Under the pieces are notes generated by a model. It was given only the letters and a program-made list of their open reading frames with translations. It had not been told where the DNA came from and made no database searches. Positions 8,901 through 15,887 of a DNA stretch of 17,607 nucleotides are shown here, one piece after another; within the stretch, counting starts at the first letter, position 1; the number at the start of each line of letters is the position of its first letter. Location: the NCBI GenBank assembly GCA_023397675.1, contig JAEWTV010000142.1, positions 1 to 17,607 of the forward strand. Direction: 5' to 3'. The position numbers and the translations under genes were made by a program. This DNA comes from Bacillota bacterium (lineage in GTDB: Bacteria; Bacillota; Clostridia; Acetivibrionales; JANLFN01).

Positions 8901-10219
8901 ATTTCGGTAATACATTCCTTACGGTAGTCCAAACCTGTTGTTTCTATGTCCAATACCACATATTCATCATCAAGGGAATGTTCTTTCGTACCGAATATAA
9001 CAGGTGCTCCGTTATCCAACAGGTAGCACTCTATCCCATATATGATTTTAATATTGCACTTTTTAGCTGTATCGTATGCCTCCGGATAAGCCTGCACAAC
9101 ACCATGGTCTGTAATAGCAACTGCTTTATGACCCCACTTGGCTGCGCGCTTGACAAGGTCCTTTGCTGATGATACGCCGTCCATTGAGCTCATTTGAGTA
9201 TGTAGGTGCAGTTCCACCCTCTTAACCTCGGCATTATCAAGCTTCTCTTCTTTTTCTATCTCTATAATATCTGAAGCAATAACGGAAAGCTCCTTGGAGA
9301 ACTTGTCGTACTGGGCTTCGCCTCTCACCCTTATGCGGATATTCTCCTTGAGTTTTTCCTTCATATCGTTCAGATTGTTCTTTTCAACAAATATTTTCAT
9401 TGTAATGGTGCTTGTAAAATCAGTAACATCAAAGGAAAAGAGGAATTTCCCACCCCTTAGCTCCCTTACCTCAATACTTAAAAGATCACCGTACACTGCA
9501 ACCTTGCCAGAATCCGGGGTTACATCCACCATATTCATTATACTGTCATTAAAGTTTTTACCCAGAAGCACCCTTCCGCTGCCTGAACTAAAGCCTTCGT
9601 TGCTGCTTTTAGTCTTAACGGTTTTTTTCTTGGCCTCTGGAAGCTCCATTTCACTTATTATCTTTTGTTCTTCCTTCTCTTTACTTTCGAGGTATTTGTC
9701 CATTTCGGCCTCACTCATGACAAAATCCTCAATATCAACCTTTATTTTTACAGAAAAATATTGTTCTGAAAGGCTTTCTATCAGTCGGTCACAGCCTTTG
9801 GATTTCAGAAGCTCGGAACCCTTTGTAGCCAATTTCAGTTTTAGACGGTTATTTTGGAACTCGCTACTGCAGCCGGTAAGAATTCCCTTGCAGGATGGAA
9901 CCGACTGGCACAGTGAGAAAAGTATACTGTCCCAGTATGCTGTTATTAGTTGTTCTGTAGGCTGATCAATATTAAACTTTGTTTTGATTGAAACGGAGTT
10001 CATTCCGTATGAATTTGTTATCTGCTGTTCAAGATTGAATACCTTTTCAGCAGGAACAAGCCTGTCAGACAGGACATTTATTTCAAGTTTTTTTGATTTG
10101 CTGTATACACGTACATTCTCAACCCTTACACTTTTAAAAAGTTCAAGGGTTTCATCTTCATATGAAATTCCAGGAAATACCTCAAGTAATACCTTTGCTT
10201 CCCCTACACCTTTATCCAT
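5915..10219 (-). CDS. polC: DNA polymerase III alpha subunit, PolC type (Gram-positive)
   Basis: PolC is the main replicative polymerase of low-GC Gram-positives, with proofreading in the same chain. The 1434 residues are close to the family length. In order: an N-terminal domain (1-230), an OB fold (about 235-320), a PHP domain beginning VELHLHTQMSSMDG (His338, His340), and an inserted DEDD-type 3'-5' exonuclease (YVVLDIETTGLD with Asp424 and Glu426, AHNASFDLG, HHRALDDAKTT). These are followed by the rest of PHP, a four-cysteine zinc element (CVNC at 907-910 and CPVCG near 933), and the polymerase active site PDIDLNFSGD (Asp961, Asp963). The ATG has a stop codon three codons upstream and no good ribosome binding site; a G-run is about 16 nt away. 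Confidence 0.97.
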   Translation of the reverse strand: MDKGVGEAKVLLEVFPGISYEDETLELFKSVRVENVRVYSKSKKLEINVLSDRLVPAEKVFNLEQQITNSYGMNSVSIKTKFNIDQPTEQLITAYWDSILFSLCQSVPSCKGILTGCSSEFQNNRLKLKLATKGSELLKSKGCDRLIESLSEQYFSVKIKVDIEDFVMSEAEMDKYLESKEKEEQKIISEMELPEAKKKTVKTKSSNEGFSSGSGRVLLGKNFNDSIMNMVDVTPDSGKVAVYGDLLSIEVRELRGGKFLFSFDVTDFTSTITMKIFVEKNNLNDMKEKLKENIRIRVRGEAQYDKFSKELSVIASDIIEIEKEEKLDNAEVKRVELHLHTQMSSMDGVSSAKDLVKRAAKWGHKAVAITDHGVVQAYPEAYDTAKKCNIKIIYGIECYLLDNGAPVIFGTKEHSLDDEYVVLDIETTGLDYRKECITEIGAVKFKQGSIIDEYSTFVNPGKPIPPFITKLTGITDEMVKDAQPIEEVLKGLMDFIGQAPIVAHNASFDLGFIKHFASMNGIYVENTIVDTLQLCRCVFPGLEKYKLDAIAKHLNIDMGNHHRALDDAKTTAQILGKSFEVLKEQGAETTGSIEKMYDECEDYKKANSYHAIIMASNYTGLRNLYKIVSISHLNYFHKKPRVPKKLLLKYREGLILGSACEAGELYSAMVNGKDDRELKKIASFYDYLEIQPLGNNQFLINNGRMQSQEALKDLNRKIISLGEELGKPVVATCDVHFMDPRDEVYRRILMGGQGFDDADNQAPLYLRTTDEMLEEFSYLGKEKAYEVVVENTNKIADLVEQIIPIPDGTFPPNIDGAEEEIKTLAMSKATEIYSENLPQVVKDRLDKELNSIIKNGFSVMYIIAQKLVRKSNSDGYLVGSRGSVGSSFVANMVGITEVNSLPPHYICVNCKHTEFIDDGSVGCGFDLPDKDCPVCGSELKKDGYDIPFETFLGFDGDKEPDIDLNFSGDYQPRAHKYTEELFGVGHVYRAGTIGTIADKTAYGFVKNYLDERGIVVTNAEINRLVRGCTGIKRTTGQHPGGVMIVPQDRDIYEFCPIQRPADDQDTDIITTHFDYHSISGRLLKLDILGHDDPTVIRMLEDLTGIDAKTIPLDDKETMSLFSSTEALSIKPEDVDSEVGTFAVPEFGTKFVRQMLVDTKPKTFSELIRISGLSHGTDVWLNNAQELIKQGITTLSEAICCRDDIMIYLLHSGLPPKTSFKIMEDVRKGKGLKEEYEQTMKDNKVPAWYIGSCKKIKYMFPKAHAAAYVMMAFRIAWFKVHYPQAFYSTYFTVRADDFDAEMMACGQDKVKNKIKEFEKKGNTITQKEKNVLTILEVANEMYARGIKFLPVDIYHSEATKFLIEPEGIRPSLNSLQGLGVSAAQNIVEARKNGDFLSVDDLRVRAKISKSVIEILQNQGCFKGLPESNQLSFFNL

Positions 10220-10269
10220 TGTAATTTAAACGCCGCCCCCCGGAACATTTTGAGTAAATTATCTTTGTT

Positions 10270-10474
10270 GTAAGTTTAATTTGGCTGCAAGAACTAGGTG
10301 CTCTGCGGTTGATACCCTGTAAATTCAGCTTCGGGCAAATTCAAACTCGATGAATAATCATTAATTGAATCTCATAGTAATTATTCATCTCAGACAGTGA
10401 ATTTGCTATCCTCGCTCGGATTAACAGGCTCTACAACACACATCGCAATGTTCTTTCCACAAAATTAAACTCAC
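10270..10474. repeat. Long imperfect palindrome between ispG and polC
   Basis: Most of the 291-bp ispG-polC gap is one large inverted repeat. Five blocks pair across a common centre: GTAAGTTTAATTT (10270-10282) with 10462-10474 (12 of 13), AAGAAC (10289-10294) with 10450-10455, CCTGT (10316-10320) with 10424-10428, GCAAATTCA (10335-10343) with 10398-10406, and GATGAATAAT (10349-10358) with 10380-10389. The last four are perfect. The central loop is about 21 nt. The blocks are separated by poorly matched internal segments. No gene is visible in the gap and no T-run follows, so it is not an ordinary terminator. A miniature transposable element or a structured leader RNA of polC are both possible. 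Confidence 0.8.
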
Positions 10475-10510
10475 AGTCCATAAACTAAAATAACAATAAT
10501 TTTATAAATG

Positions 10511-11575
10511 TTAAATTTTCTCTATCTCACTAAGTAATACTTCAACTATCTTGTCTTCAGGTATCTTACGGATAATCTGTCCTTTTTTAAAAAGGAGCGC
10601 TTCGCCCTTGCCGCCCGCGATACCGATATCCGCTTCCTTTGCTTCCCCGGGCCCGTTAACGGCACAGCCCATTACTGCCACTTTTATGTTTTTATCAAGC
10701 TTTGCAAGCTTTGTTTCTATTTTGTTTGCGACATTAATAAGGTCTATCTGACACCTTCCGCAGGTAGGGCAGGATATGAAATCAACTCCGCCTTTTCTAA
10801 GCCCTGCTGCTCTAAGTATCTCTATTCCGGCTTTAACTTCCTCTACCGGGTCCCCAGTCAGTGATACCCTTATAGTATCTCCAATACCTTCACACAGCAT
10901 TGTTCCAAGTCCGACAGAAGACTTTATTGTCCCCTTATAAACGGTCCCTGCCTCAGTTACGCCAAGGTGCAGCGGGTAGTCGGATTTTTCAGACATTAAC
11001 CTGTAGGCGGCGATAGTCATTGGCACATTTGATGCTTTTAGTGAAAAAACTATATCCTCAAAACCTTCTGCTTCAAGCATCTTTGCATGTTCCAGTGCGC
11101 TTTCCACCATTCCCTCAGGCGTTACCCTGCCGTACTTATCATAAAATTGTTTTTCAATCGAACCTGAATTTACTCCAATACGTATAGGAATGCCATATTC
11201 CTTTGCCAAATCGGCAACAGCTTTAACCCTGTCGCGTCCACCTATATTTCCGGGGTTAAGCCTTATTTTATCGGCACCGTTTTTAATACATTCCAGCGCC
11301 AGTCTGTAATCAAAGTGGATATCAGTTACAAGAGGGATTCGAATGGTTTTCTTTATTTCCTTAACAGCCTCGGCAGCTTCCATATCGGGAATAGCAACCC
11401 TAATTATATCACAGCCTGCTTGTTCCAGCCTTTTAATCTGTTCAACGGTTTCCACAATATTTCTTGTATCTGTATTGGTCATGGATTGAACTGTAATTGG
11501 CGAATCTCCACCTATATAAACATTGCCGGCACGTATTCTGCGTGTTTTTTTTTGTTTGATATATTCCGTTTCCAG
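10511..11575 (-). CDS. ispG: 4-hydroxy-3-methylbut-2-enyl diphosphate synthase, probable CTG start
   Basis: IspG (GcpE) reductively opens methylerythritol cyclodiphosphate to HMBPP, the penultimate MEP-pathway step, using a [4Fe-4S] cluster. Cluster ligands are visible as Cys269-Pro-Thr-Cys272 and Cys304 in MGCAVNGPGE with Glu311, numbered from CTG; this sits one residue from the E. coli positions. The first canonical start in frame is ATG at 11482, but the conserved IspG N-terminus (TRRIRAGNVYIGGDSPITVQ) is encoded upstream of it. That extension has no ATG, GTG or TTG before an in-frame TAA. CTG at 11575, with GAGG 5 nt and AAGGAG 11 nt upstream, is the best candidate and gives 354 residues. 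The enzyme identity is certain; the start codon is inferred. Confidence 0.93.
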   Translation of the reverse strand: METEYIKQKKTRRIRAGNVYIGGDSPITVQSMTNTDTRNIVETVEQIKRLEQAGCDIIRVAIPDMEAAEAVKEIKKTIRIPLVTDIHFDYRLALECIKNGADKIRLNPGNIGGRDRVKAVADLAKEYGIPIRIGVNSGSIEKQFYDKYGRVTPEGMVESALEHAKMLEAEGFEDIVFSLKASNVPMTIAAYRLMSEKSDYPLHLGVTEAGTVYKGTIKSSVGLGTMLCEGIGDTIRVSLTGDPVEEVKAGIEILRAAGLRKGGVDFISCPTCGRCQIDLINVANKIETKLAKLDKNIKVAVMGCAVNGPGEAKEADIGIAGGKGEALLFKKGQIIRKIPEDKIVEVLLSEIEKI

Positions 11576-11611
11576 CGTAACCTCAGCTCCTTAACAGACT
11601 TTTGATTATGA

Positions 11612-12907
11612 TTAACCCCCGGTGATAAGCCTTGCAATATCATTATACGTCAATAATATGAAGAGGCCAAAGAAGAGTGCAAAACCCACCATGGAAATCT
11701 TTGCTTCCTTTTCAATCGGTATTGGTTTTCTCCTTATTGCTTCTACTCCAAGTAATATTATCTTACTTCCGTCAGTCGGCGGAATAGGAATAAGATTTGT
11801 TACACCAAGCCCTATGCTTATAAGTGCAGAAATATTTAAAAGGTTAAGAATAATGTCCAAAAACGATGGACTATGCTGGACAACGGTATTAATGCTTGAA
11901 ACAATACCTACAGGCCCGGCCATCTGGTTAACAGGCACCTGTCCGTTTATGAGCCAAACAATTGATAAAACACCTATCCTTGTTATTGAGTATGAATTTA
12001 CAAAAGCACTTTTTAATGAACTGAAAATATTCCCTTTTTCGTTTGTAAATATCATACCAACATCATATTGTTCTGGGCTCTTGCCGGGAACAGGCGTTAT
12101 ACTAGGAAGAACCTTACCGGTACCATCTCTTAATACTTTTATGTCAATCGTTTTACCCTTATGTTCATAAAGATAATTGCTTATATCCTGCAAGCTAGAT
12201 ATTTGTGTGTCATCTATCTTCTTTATTTGATCACCCGGCTTTAAACCGCCTTTATCTGCTGCCGTTCCTTGCGACACCTTATCTACAACAGTGGAGTCAG
12301 GGCCATATTGAGCCTTTGGAGTAAAACCAATTAAATAACGATTTTCATGTGAAATATCGGGTGTAACTGTTTTGGTAAATGTACTGTCTCCACGCTTGTA
12401 GGTTACCTGTACAGGCTTTCCCTTCGAAGCATACATAAACATGGCGACATCCAGTGGCTGATAAACAGAATTATTATTATAGCTTATAATTTTATCTCCG
12501 GGTTTAAGCCCTGCATTATAAGCAGGAGAACCTTCCGGCACATCACTCAGTTTGGTGGTATCTACTCCTGCAATCAGATAGGATACTGCAAGGAATATTA
12601 CCCCAAGAAGTATACTTGCAGCAGGCCCCGAAAAGACCGTTATAAACCTTGCCCATACCGGACGTTTGCTGAAAGCCCGTTCATCGTCAGATGCTTCTTC
12701 TTCGCCTTCCATCCTGACATATGCAAGTGCAGGTATAATTCTAAGCGAATACATTGTTTCACCGCGCTGGATACTGAATATTTTGGGTCCTATAAACAGT
12801 GAAAACTCCAAAACCTTTATTCCGGTCAGCCTTGCAGCAATAAAATGTCCAAGCTCATGTACTATTACTATGATATCAAAAGCAATGAATGCTATCAGCA
12901 AATTCAT
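11612..12907 (-). CDS. rseP: Site-2-type intramembrane zinc metalloprotease (RseP/RasP family) with two PDZ domains
   Basis: This family cleaves membrane-embedded substrates such as anti-sigma factors and leftover signal peptides. The 431-residue product starts with a hydrophobic helix holding the zinc motif His17-Glu-Leu-Gly-His21. It ends with a membrane segment containing NLIPIPPTDG (near residues 369-379), whose Asp is the third zinc ligand. The common form is NxxPxPxLDGG, so Thr and Ser replace Leu and Gly here. Two PDZ-like units lie between: one around AYNAGLKPGDKIISYNN (roughly 115-190), the other around ADKGGLKPGDQIKKIDD (roughly 195-285). The ATG has GGAGG 11-12 nt upstream. The gap from dxr is 65 bp, with no terminator visible. 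Confidence 0.95.
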   Translation of the reverse strand: MNLLIAFIAFDIIVIVHELGHFIAARLTGIKVLEFSLFIGPKIFSIQRGETMYSLRIIPALAYVRMEGEEEASDDERAFSKRPVWARFITVFSGPAASILLGVIFLAVSYLIAGVDTTKLSDVPEGSPAYNAGLKPGDKIISYNNNSVYQPLDVAMFMYASKGKPVQVTYKRGDSTFTKTVTPDISHENRYLIGFTPKAQYGPDSTVVDKVSQGTAADKGGLKPGDQIKKIDDTQISSLQDISNYLYEHKGKTIDIKVLRDGTGKVLPSITPVPGKSPEQYDVGMIFTNEKGNIFSSLKSAFVNSYSITRIGVLSIVWLINGQVPVNQMAGPVGIVSSINTVVQHSPSFLDIILNLLNISALISIGLGVTNLIPIPPTDGSKIILLGVEAIRRKPIPIEKEAKISMVGFALFFGLFILLTYNDIARLITGG

Positions 12908-12972
12908 AAATCTTCTTCCTCCAATTACTGCTTTTTTGGTAACTTATATAAAACGATTCACTATTATTCTTG

Positions 12973-14118
12973 TCACTTTTTTAGTGTTTCAACGCATTCT
13001 CTCGCCCACTTGTCGGCAGCAAGAATATCCGAAAGAGTAGGATTGATTACAGGTTCATGCATATCCATAACTTTTTCTATTGTATCCTGAATATCCAGAA
13101 ATCTTGTTTTTCCTTCAAGGAACATACTTACTATTGCTTCGTTCGCGGCATTCATTACCGCAGGCATTGTTCCGCCCACTTTGATTGCCCTGAATGCCAG
13201 AGCAAGACATTTGAAAGTTTCGGTATCAGGTTGTTCAAAGGTCATTCCGGTTTTAAACAAATCAAGCCGTGAAAAATCATTTGAAGCCCTTTCAGGATAT
13301 GTTAAAGCAAACTGTATAGGTATTCTCATATCCGGAGAACCCAGTTGTGCAATTACTGAACCGTCTACATACTCAACTGCCGAATGAATAACGCTCTGCG
13401 GGTGTACAACTACCTGCACCCTTTCTGGCTTAACATCAAACAGCCAGGTAGCTTCTATAACTTCCAGCCCCTTATTCATAAGTGTAGCAGAATCTATTGT
13501 AATTTTGTTTCCCATGCTCCAGTTGGGATGCTTTAATGCCTGTTCACATGTCACTGTTTCAAGGTCTTTTAGTTTTTTACCCCTGAAAGGTCCGCCTGAA
13601 GCAGTAAGTATTAATTTATTTATACTCTTATTATCATTTCCCATAAGACTTTGAAAAATAGCTGAATGCTCACTGTCTACAGGTAATATCTGAACTTTGT
13701 GTTTTTTTGCCGCGGACATTACTAGTTGACCTGCAGCAACAAGTGTTTCCTTATTTGCAAGCGCAATATTCTTGCCGGCCTTAATTGCTTCAAGTGTAGG
13801 TACCAGCCCAGCAACTCCCACTATGGATGTTACAATTGTATCGGCTTCTTCAAGTGTAGCAATTTTAACAAGGCCTTCCTCGCCATGATAAATAGTAGTT
13901 CCAATGCTTTTAACCCTGTTTTGAAGCTCTTTTGCAAGTGCTTCATTTTTTACAGCAGCAGCTGAGGGCCTGAATTGTCTTATTTGCTTTTCAAGCAGAT
14001 CTATTTGCGTATTCGCACTTAATCCAACTACTTCAATTCCACAGTTCAAAGCGACCTCAAGCGTTTGAGTTCCTACTGAACCTGTAGAACCAAGTATGGA
14101 AATTTTTCTTTGTTTCAA
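12973..14118 (-). CDS. dxr: 1-deoxy-D-xylulose 5-phosphate reductoisomerase
   Basis: DXR (IspC) converts 1-deoxy-D-xylulose 5-phosphate to 2-C-methyl-D-erythritol 4-phosphate with NADPH, the committed step of the MEP isoprenoid pathway. The 381-residue product has the Rossmann loop GSTGSVG at residues 10-16, the metal-binding Asp148-Ser-Glu150 in PVDSEHSA, the LTASGGPF segment and the substrate-binding stretch HPNWSMGNKITIDSATLMNKG. The start is TTG, with a GGGG ribosome binding site about 8 nt upstream; an ATG slightly upstream runs straight into a stop codon. It clusters with ispG of the same pathway and with uppS, the consumer of the product. Confidence 0.97.
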   Translation of the reverse strand: MKQRKISILGSTGSVGTQTLEVALNCGIEVVGLSANTQIDLLEKQIRQFRPSAAAVKNEALAKELQNRVKSIGTTIYHGEEGLVKIATLEEADTIVTSIVGVAGLVPTLEAIKAGKNIALANKETLVAAGQLVMSAAKKHKVQILPVDSEHSAIFQSLMGNDNKSINKLILTASGGPFRGKKLKDLETVTCEQALKHPNWSMGNKITIDSATLMNKGLEVIEATWLFDVKPERVQVVVHPQSVIHSAVEYVDGSVIAQLGSPDMRIPIQFALTYPERASNDFSRLDLFKTGMTFEQPDTETFKCLALAFRAIKVGGTMPAVMNAANEAIVSMFLEGKTRFLDIQDTIEKVMDMHEPVINPTLSDILAADKWARECVETLKK

Positions 14119-14141
14119 AATTTCATCCCCTATATGCTAAA

Positions 14142-14984
14142 TCAAATTTGTCCTGCAACAATAGTTAGATAGAAATAAATAACAGGTGCTATAAAAACAA
14201 CACTATCAAACCTGTCAAGAATTCCGCCGTGGCCTGGCATGATGTTTCCGTAATCCTTAATCCCTGCATACCTTTTAATTGCAGATGCTGCAAGATCTCC
14301 AATCTGTGAAAGGACTGCTACAAGTACTCCAATAATTGCATAATGGTATAACTCAATGTTTACTGAATTATTTGACTTAAGAACATACCCATATATCAGC
14401 GTTACTATAACGCAACCCAATATTCCTCCTACTGAACCTGCAACTGTTTTCTTGGGGCTTATCTCAGGTGCAAGCTTTGTTTTACCAAAAGCTCTGCCTG
14501 TAAAATATGCCATTGTGTCTGTAACCCAAGCAAAGAAAATGAGCCATATGAAATAAACACCCTTATCCAGATTCCTTGTAAGTATTATGAAAGCAAACAT
14601 AAATACAACATAGAATATACCCATTATAGTAAGAGATGCATCTACAATATTATATTTCTTATGTTTGAAAACAATGAGTGCCATTAATACTGCCTGTATT
14701 GCAAATATGAATAAAAACAGATAGTTTAAGGAGCCCAGGTCTTTAATTATTTTATCAAGGAAATCAAAGCTCCCGTATAATCCAAGCATTAAAACAGGCA
14801 AACAAGCTATATATCCAATAAACTTAACCGGTTTATATCCTTTTTGCTGCATGCAGTTAAAAAATTCGTACATTCCAATCAATGTTGCTGCAAAAACAGC
14901 TATACCAAGTGCAGTCTTTCCAAGCAACAAAACGCCAATAAGAACAGCAATACCTATTAAACCGCTGATAATTCTGATTTTCAT
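14142..14984 (-). CDS. cdsA: Phosphatidate cytidylyltransferase (CDP-diglyceride synthase)
   Basis: CdsA makes CDP-diacylglycerol from phosphatidic acid and CTP, the branch point of membrane phospholipid synthesis. The 280-residue product is an integral membrane protein, with about eight hydrophobic segments starting at the N-terminus (IISGLIGIAVLIGVLLLG). The family signature is intact near the C-terminus: SAIKRYAGIKDYGNIMPGHG followed by GILDRFDS, which contains the metal-binding acidic residues. The start ATG directly follows the uppS stop with no spacer, so translation is probably coupled. dxr starts 23 bp downstream. Confidence 0.97.
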   Translation of the reverse strand: MKIRIISGLIGIAVLIGVLLLGKTALGIAVFAATLIGMYEFFNCMQQKGYKPVKFIGYIACLPVLMLGLYGSFDFLDKIIKDLGSLNYLFLFIFAIQAVLMALIVFKHKKYNIVDASLTIMGIFYVVFMFAFIILTRNLDKGVYFIWLIFFAWVTDTMAYFTGRAFGKTKLAPEISPKKTVAGSVGGILGCVIVTLIYGYVLKSNNSVNIELYHYAIIGVLVAVLSQIGDLAASAIKRYAGIKDYGNIMPGHGGILDRFDSVVFIAPVIYFYLTIVAGQI

Positions 14985-15728
14985 TTATTTTACTCCCCCA
15001 AATCTTCTGTCTCTTTTCTGATAAGTTCTTATAGCCTCAAATAGGTGTTTATCCTTGAAATCGGGCCACAATACATCTGTGAACCAAAATTCCGCATATG
15101 CAAGCTGCCAGATCAAAAAGTTACTGGTCCTTTGTTCCCCACTGGTTCTGATCAGAAGATCCGGGTCGGGAATGCCTGCTGTGTAAAGCTTTTGGCTTAT
15201 AGTCTCTTCGGTTATATTTTCAGGATTCTTATTTTTATATTCTTTTGCAATTTCTTTTACCGCGTGCAGCATTTCTTCCTTGCCACCGTAGTTAAGTGCA
15301 ATAATAAAGTTCATTCCATCATTATCTTTGGTACTTTCCTGAACTCTCTTAATTTCAGTTTTTAATTTATCACTGAGACCAGTATCAGTACCTATGACCT
15401 TTATCCTTACGTTTCTCCCGTCAATCTCCTTGTCTGCATTTTTAAGGTATCCATAGAGAAGGTCCATTAAAGTATCAACTTCCTTCTGTGGCCTTTTCCA
15501 ATTTTCAGTTGAAAATGCATATACGGTAAGATACTTTATACCTATATCGTAACATTTATGTACTATTTTCCTTAATGCATTGGTTCCTTCCTTATGTCCT
15601 ATGTTACGGGGTAGTCCTCTCTTTTTAGCCCAGCGCCCGTTTCCATCCATTATTATGGCTATATGCTGTGGAAGCCTTTGTGCATCGAATTCCTCAGTTG
15701 TATCAGCTTTCTTCCCGAACAGGAACAT
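14985..15728 (-). CDS. uppS: Undecaprenyl diphosphate synthase (cis-prenyltransferase)
   Basis: The enzyme condenses eight isopentenyl diphosphates onto farnesyl diphosphate to make undecaprenyl diphosphate, the lipid carrier of peptidoglycan and wall polymers. It acts at the cytoplasmic membrane face. The 247-residue product carries HIAIIMDGNGRWA with the catalytic Asp at residue 28, the structural motif YAFSTENWKRP, and the C-terminal family signature DLLIRTSGEQR...SNFL...AYAEFWFTDVLWPDF. The ATG follows AGGAGGG at good spacing. The stop codon abuts the cdsA start (TAA then ATG), indicating coupled expression. The neighbours dxr and ispG supply its isoprenoid precursors. Confidence 0.97.
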   Translation of the reverse strand: MFLFGKKADTTEEFDAQRLPQHIAIIMDGNGRWAKKRGLPRNIGHKEGTNALRKIVHKCYDIGIKYLTVYAFSTENWKRPQKEVDTLMDLLYGYLKNADKEIDGRNVRIKVIGTDTGLSDKLKTEIKRVQESTKDNDGMNFIIALNYGGKEEMLHAVKEIAKEYKNKNPENITEETISQKLYTAGIPDPDLLIRTSGEQRTSNFLIWQLAYAEFWFTDVLWPDFKDKHLFEAIRTYQKRDRRFGGVK

Positions 15729-15788
15729 AGCACCCTCCTAGTTTTATTAATTGCCAGTGTTTACCGTTAATAAGCAATTCCTTAAACC

Positions 15789-15817
15789 ATTATAATAAAA
15801 AAAGACAGCAATTAAAA
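15789..15817 (-). promoter_or_regulatory. Candidate promoter for uppS-cdsA-dxr-rseP-ispG
   Basis: A perfect -10 box TATAAT (15794-15789) lies between the terminator and uppS, in an A+T-rich stretch. At 17 nt spacing the -35 position is TTTTAA, only 3 of 6 matches to TTGACA. A promoter is expected here because a strong terminator precedes it and five genes follow. The -10 is good and the -35 is poor, so the call is tentative. Confidence 0.4.
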
Positions 15818-15863
15818 TATAAAAGCAAAGAAAAGTTCTGCAAACGGAGTAACGTAAAATAAT

Positions 15864-15887
15864 AAACCCCTCATTTTAGAGGGGTTT
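15864..15887 (-). terminator. Intrinsic terminator ending the pyrH-frr-small gene unit
   Basis: On the minus strand AAACCCCTC pairs perfectly with GAGGGGTTT around a 6-nt loop (TAAAAT) and is followed by ATTATTTT. The stop codon TGA (15873-15871) of the preceding 68-codon gene falls across the loop-stem junction, so the terminator overlaps the last five codons of that gene. A ribosome finishing the gene would cover the stem. Confidence 0.85.

Noticed and set aside
9294..9965. 223-codon open frame on the + strand antisense to polC
   Set aside because: It lies entirely within the conserved PolC N-terminal region, has no ribosome binding site or recognisable domain, and looks like a shadow of polC codon use.
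10431..10481. 16-residue open frame (MDCEFNFVERTLRCVL) in the ispG-polC gap
   Set aside because: It has ATG to TAG but no ribosome binding site, and lies inside the palindrome arm. Too short to support as a gene, though it could be rechecked if the element proves to be repeated.
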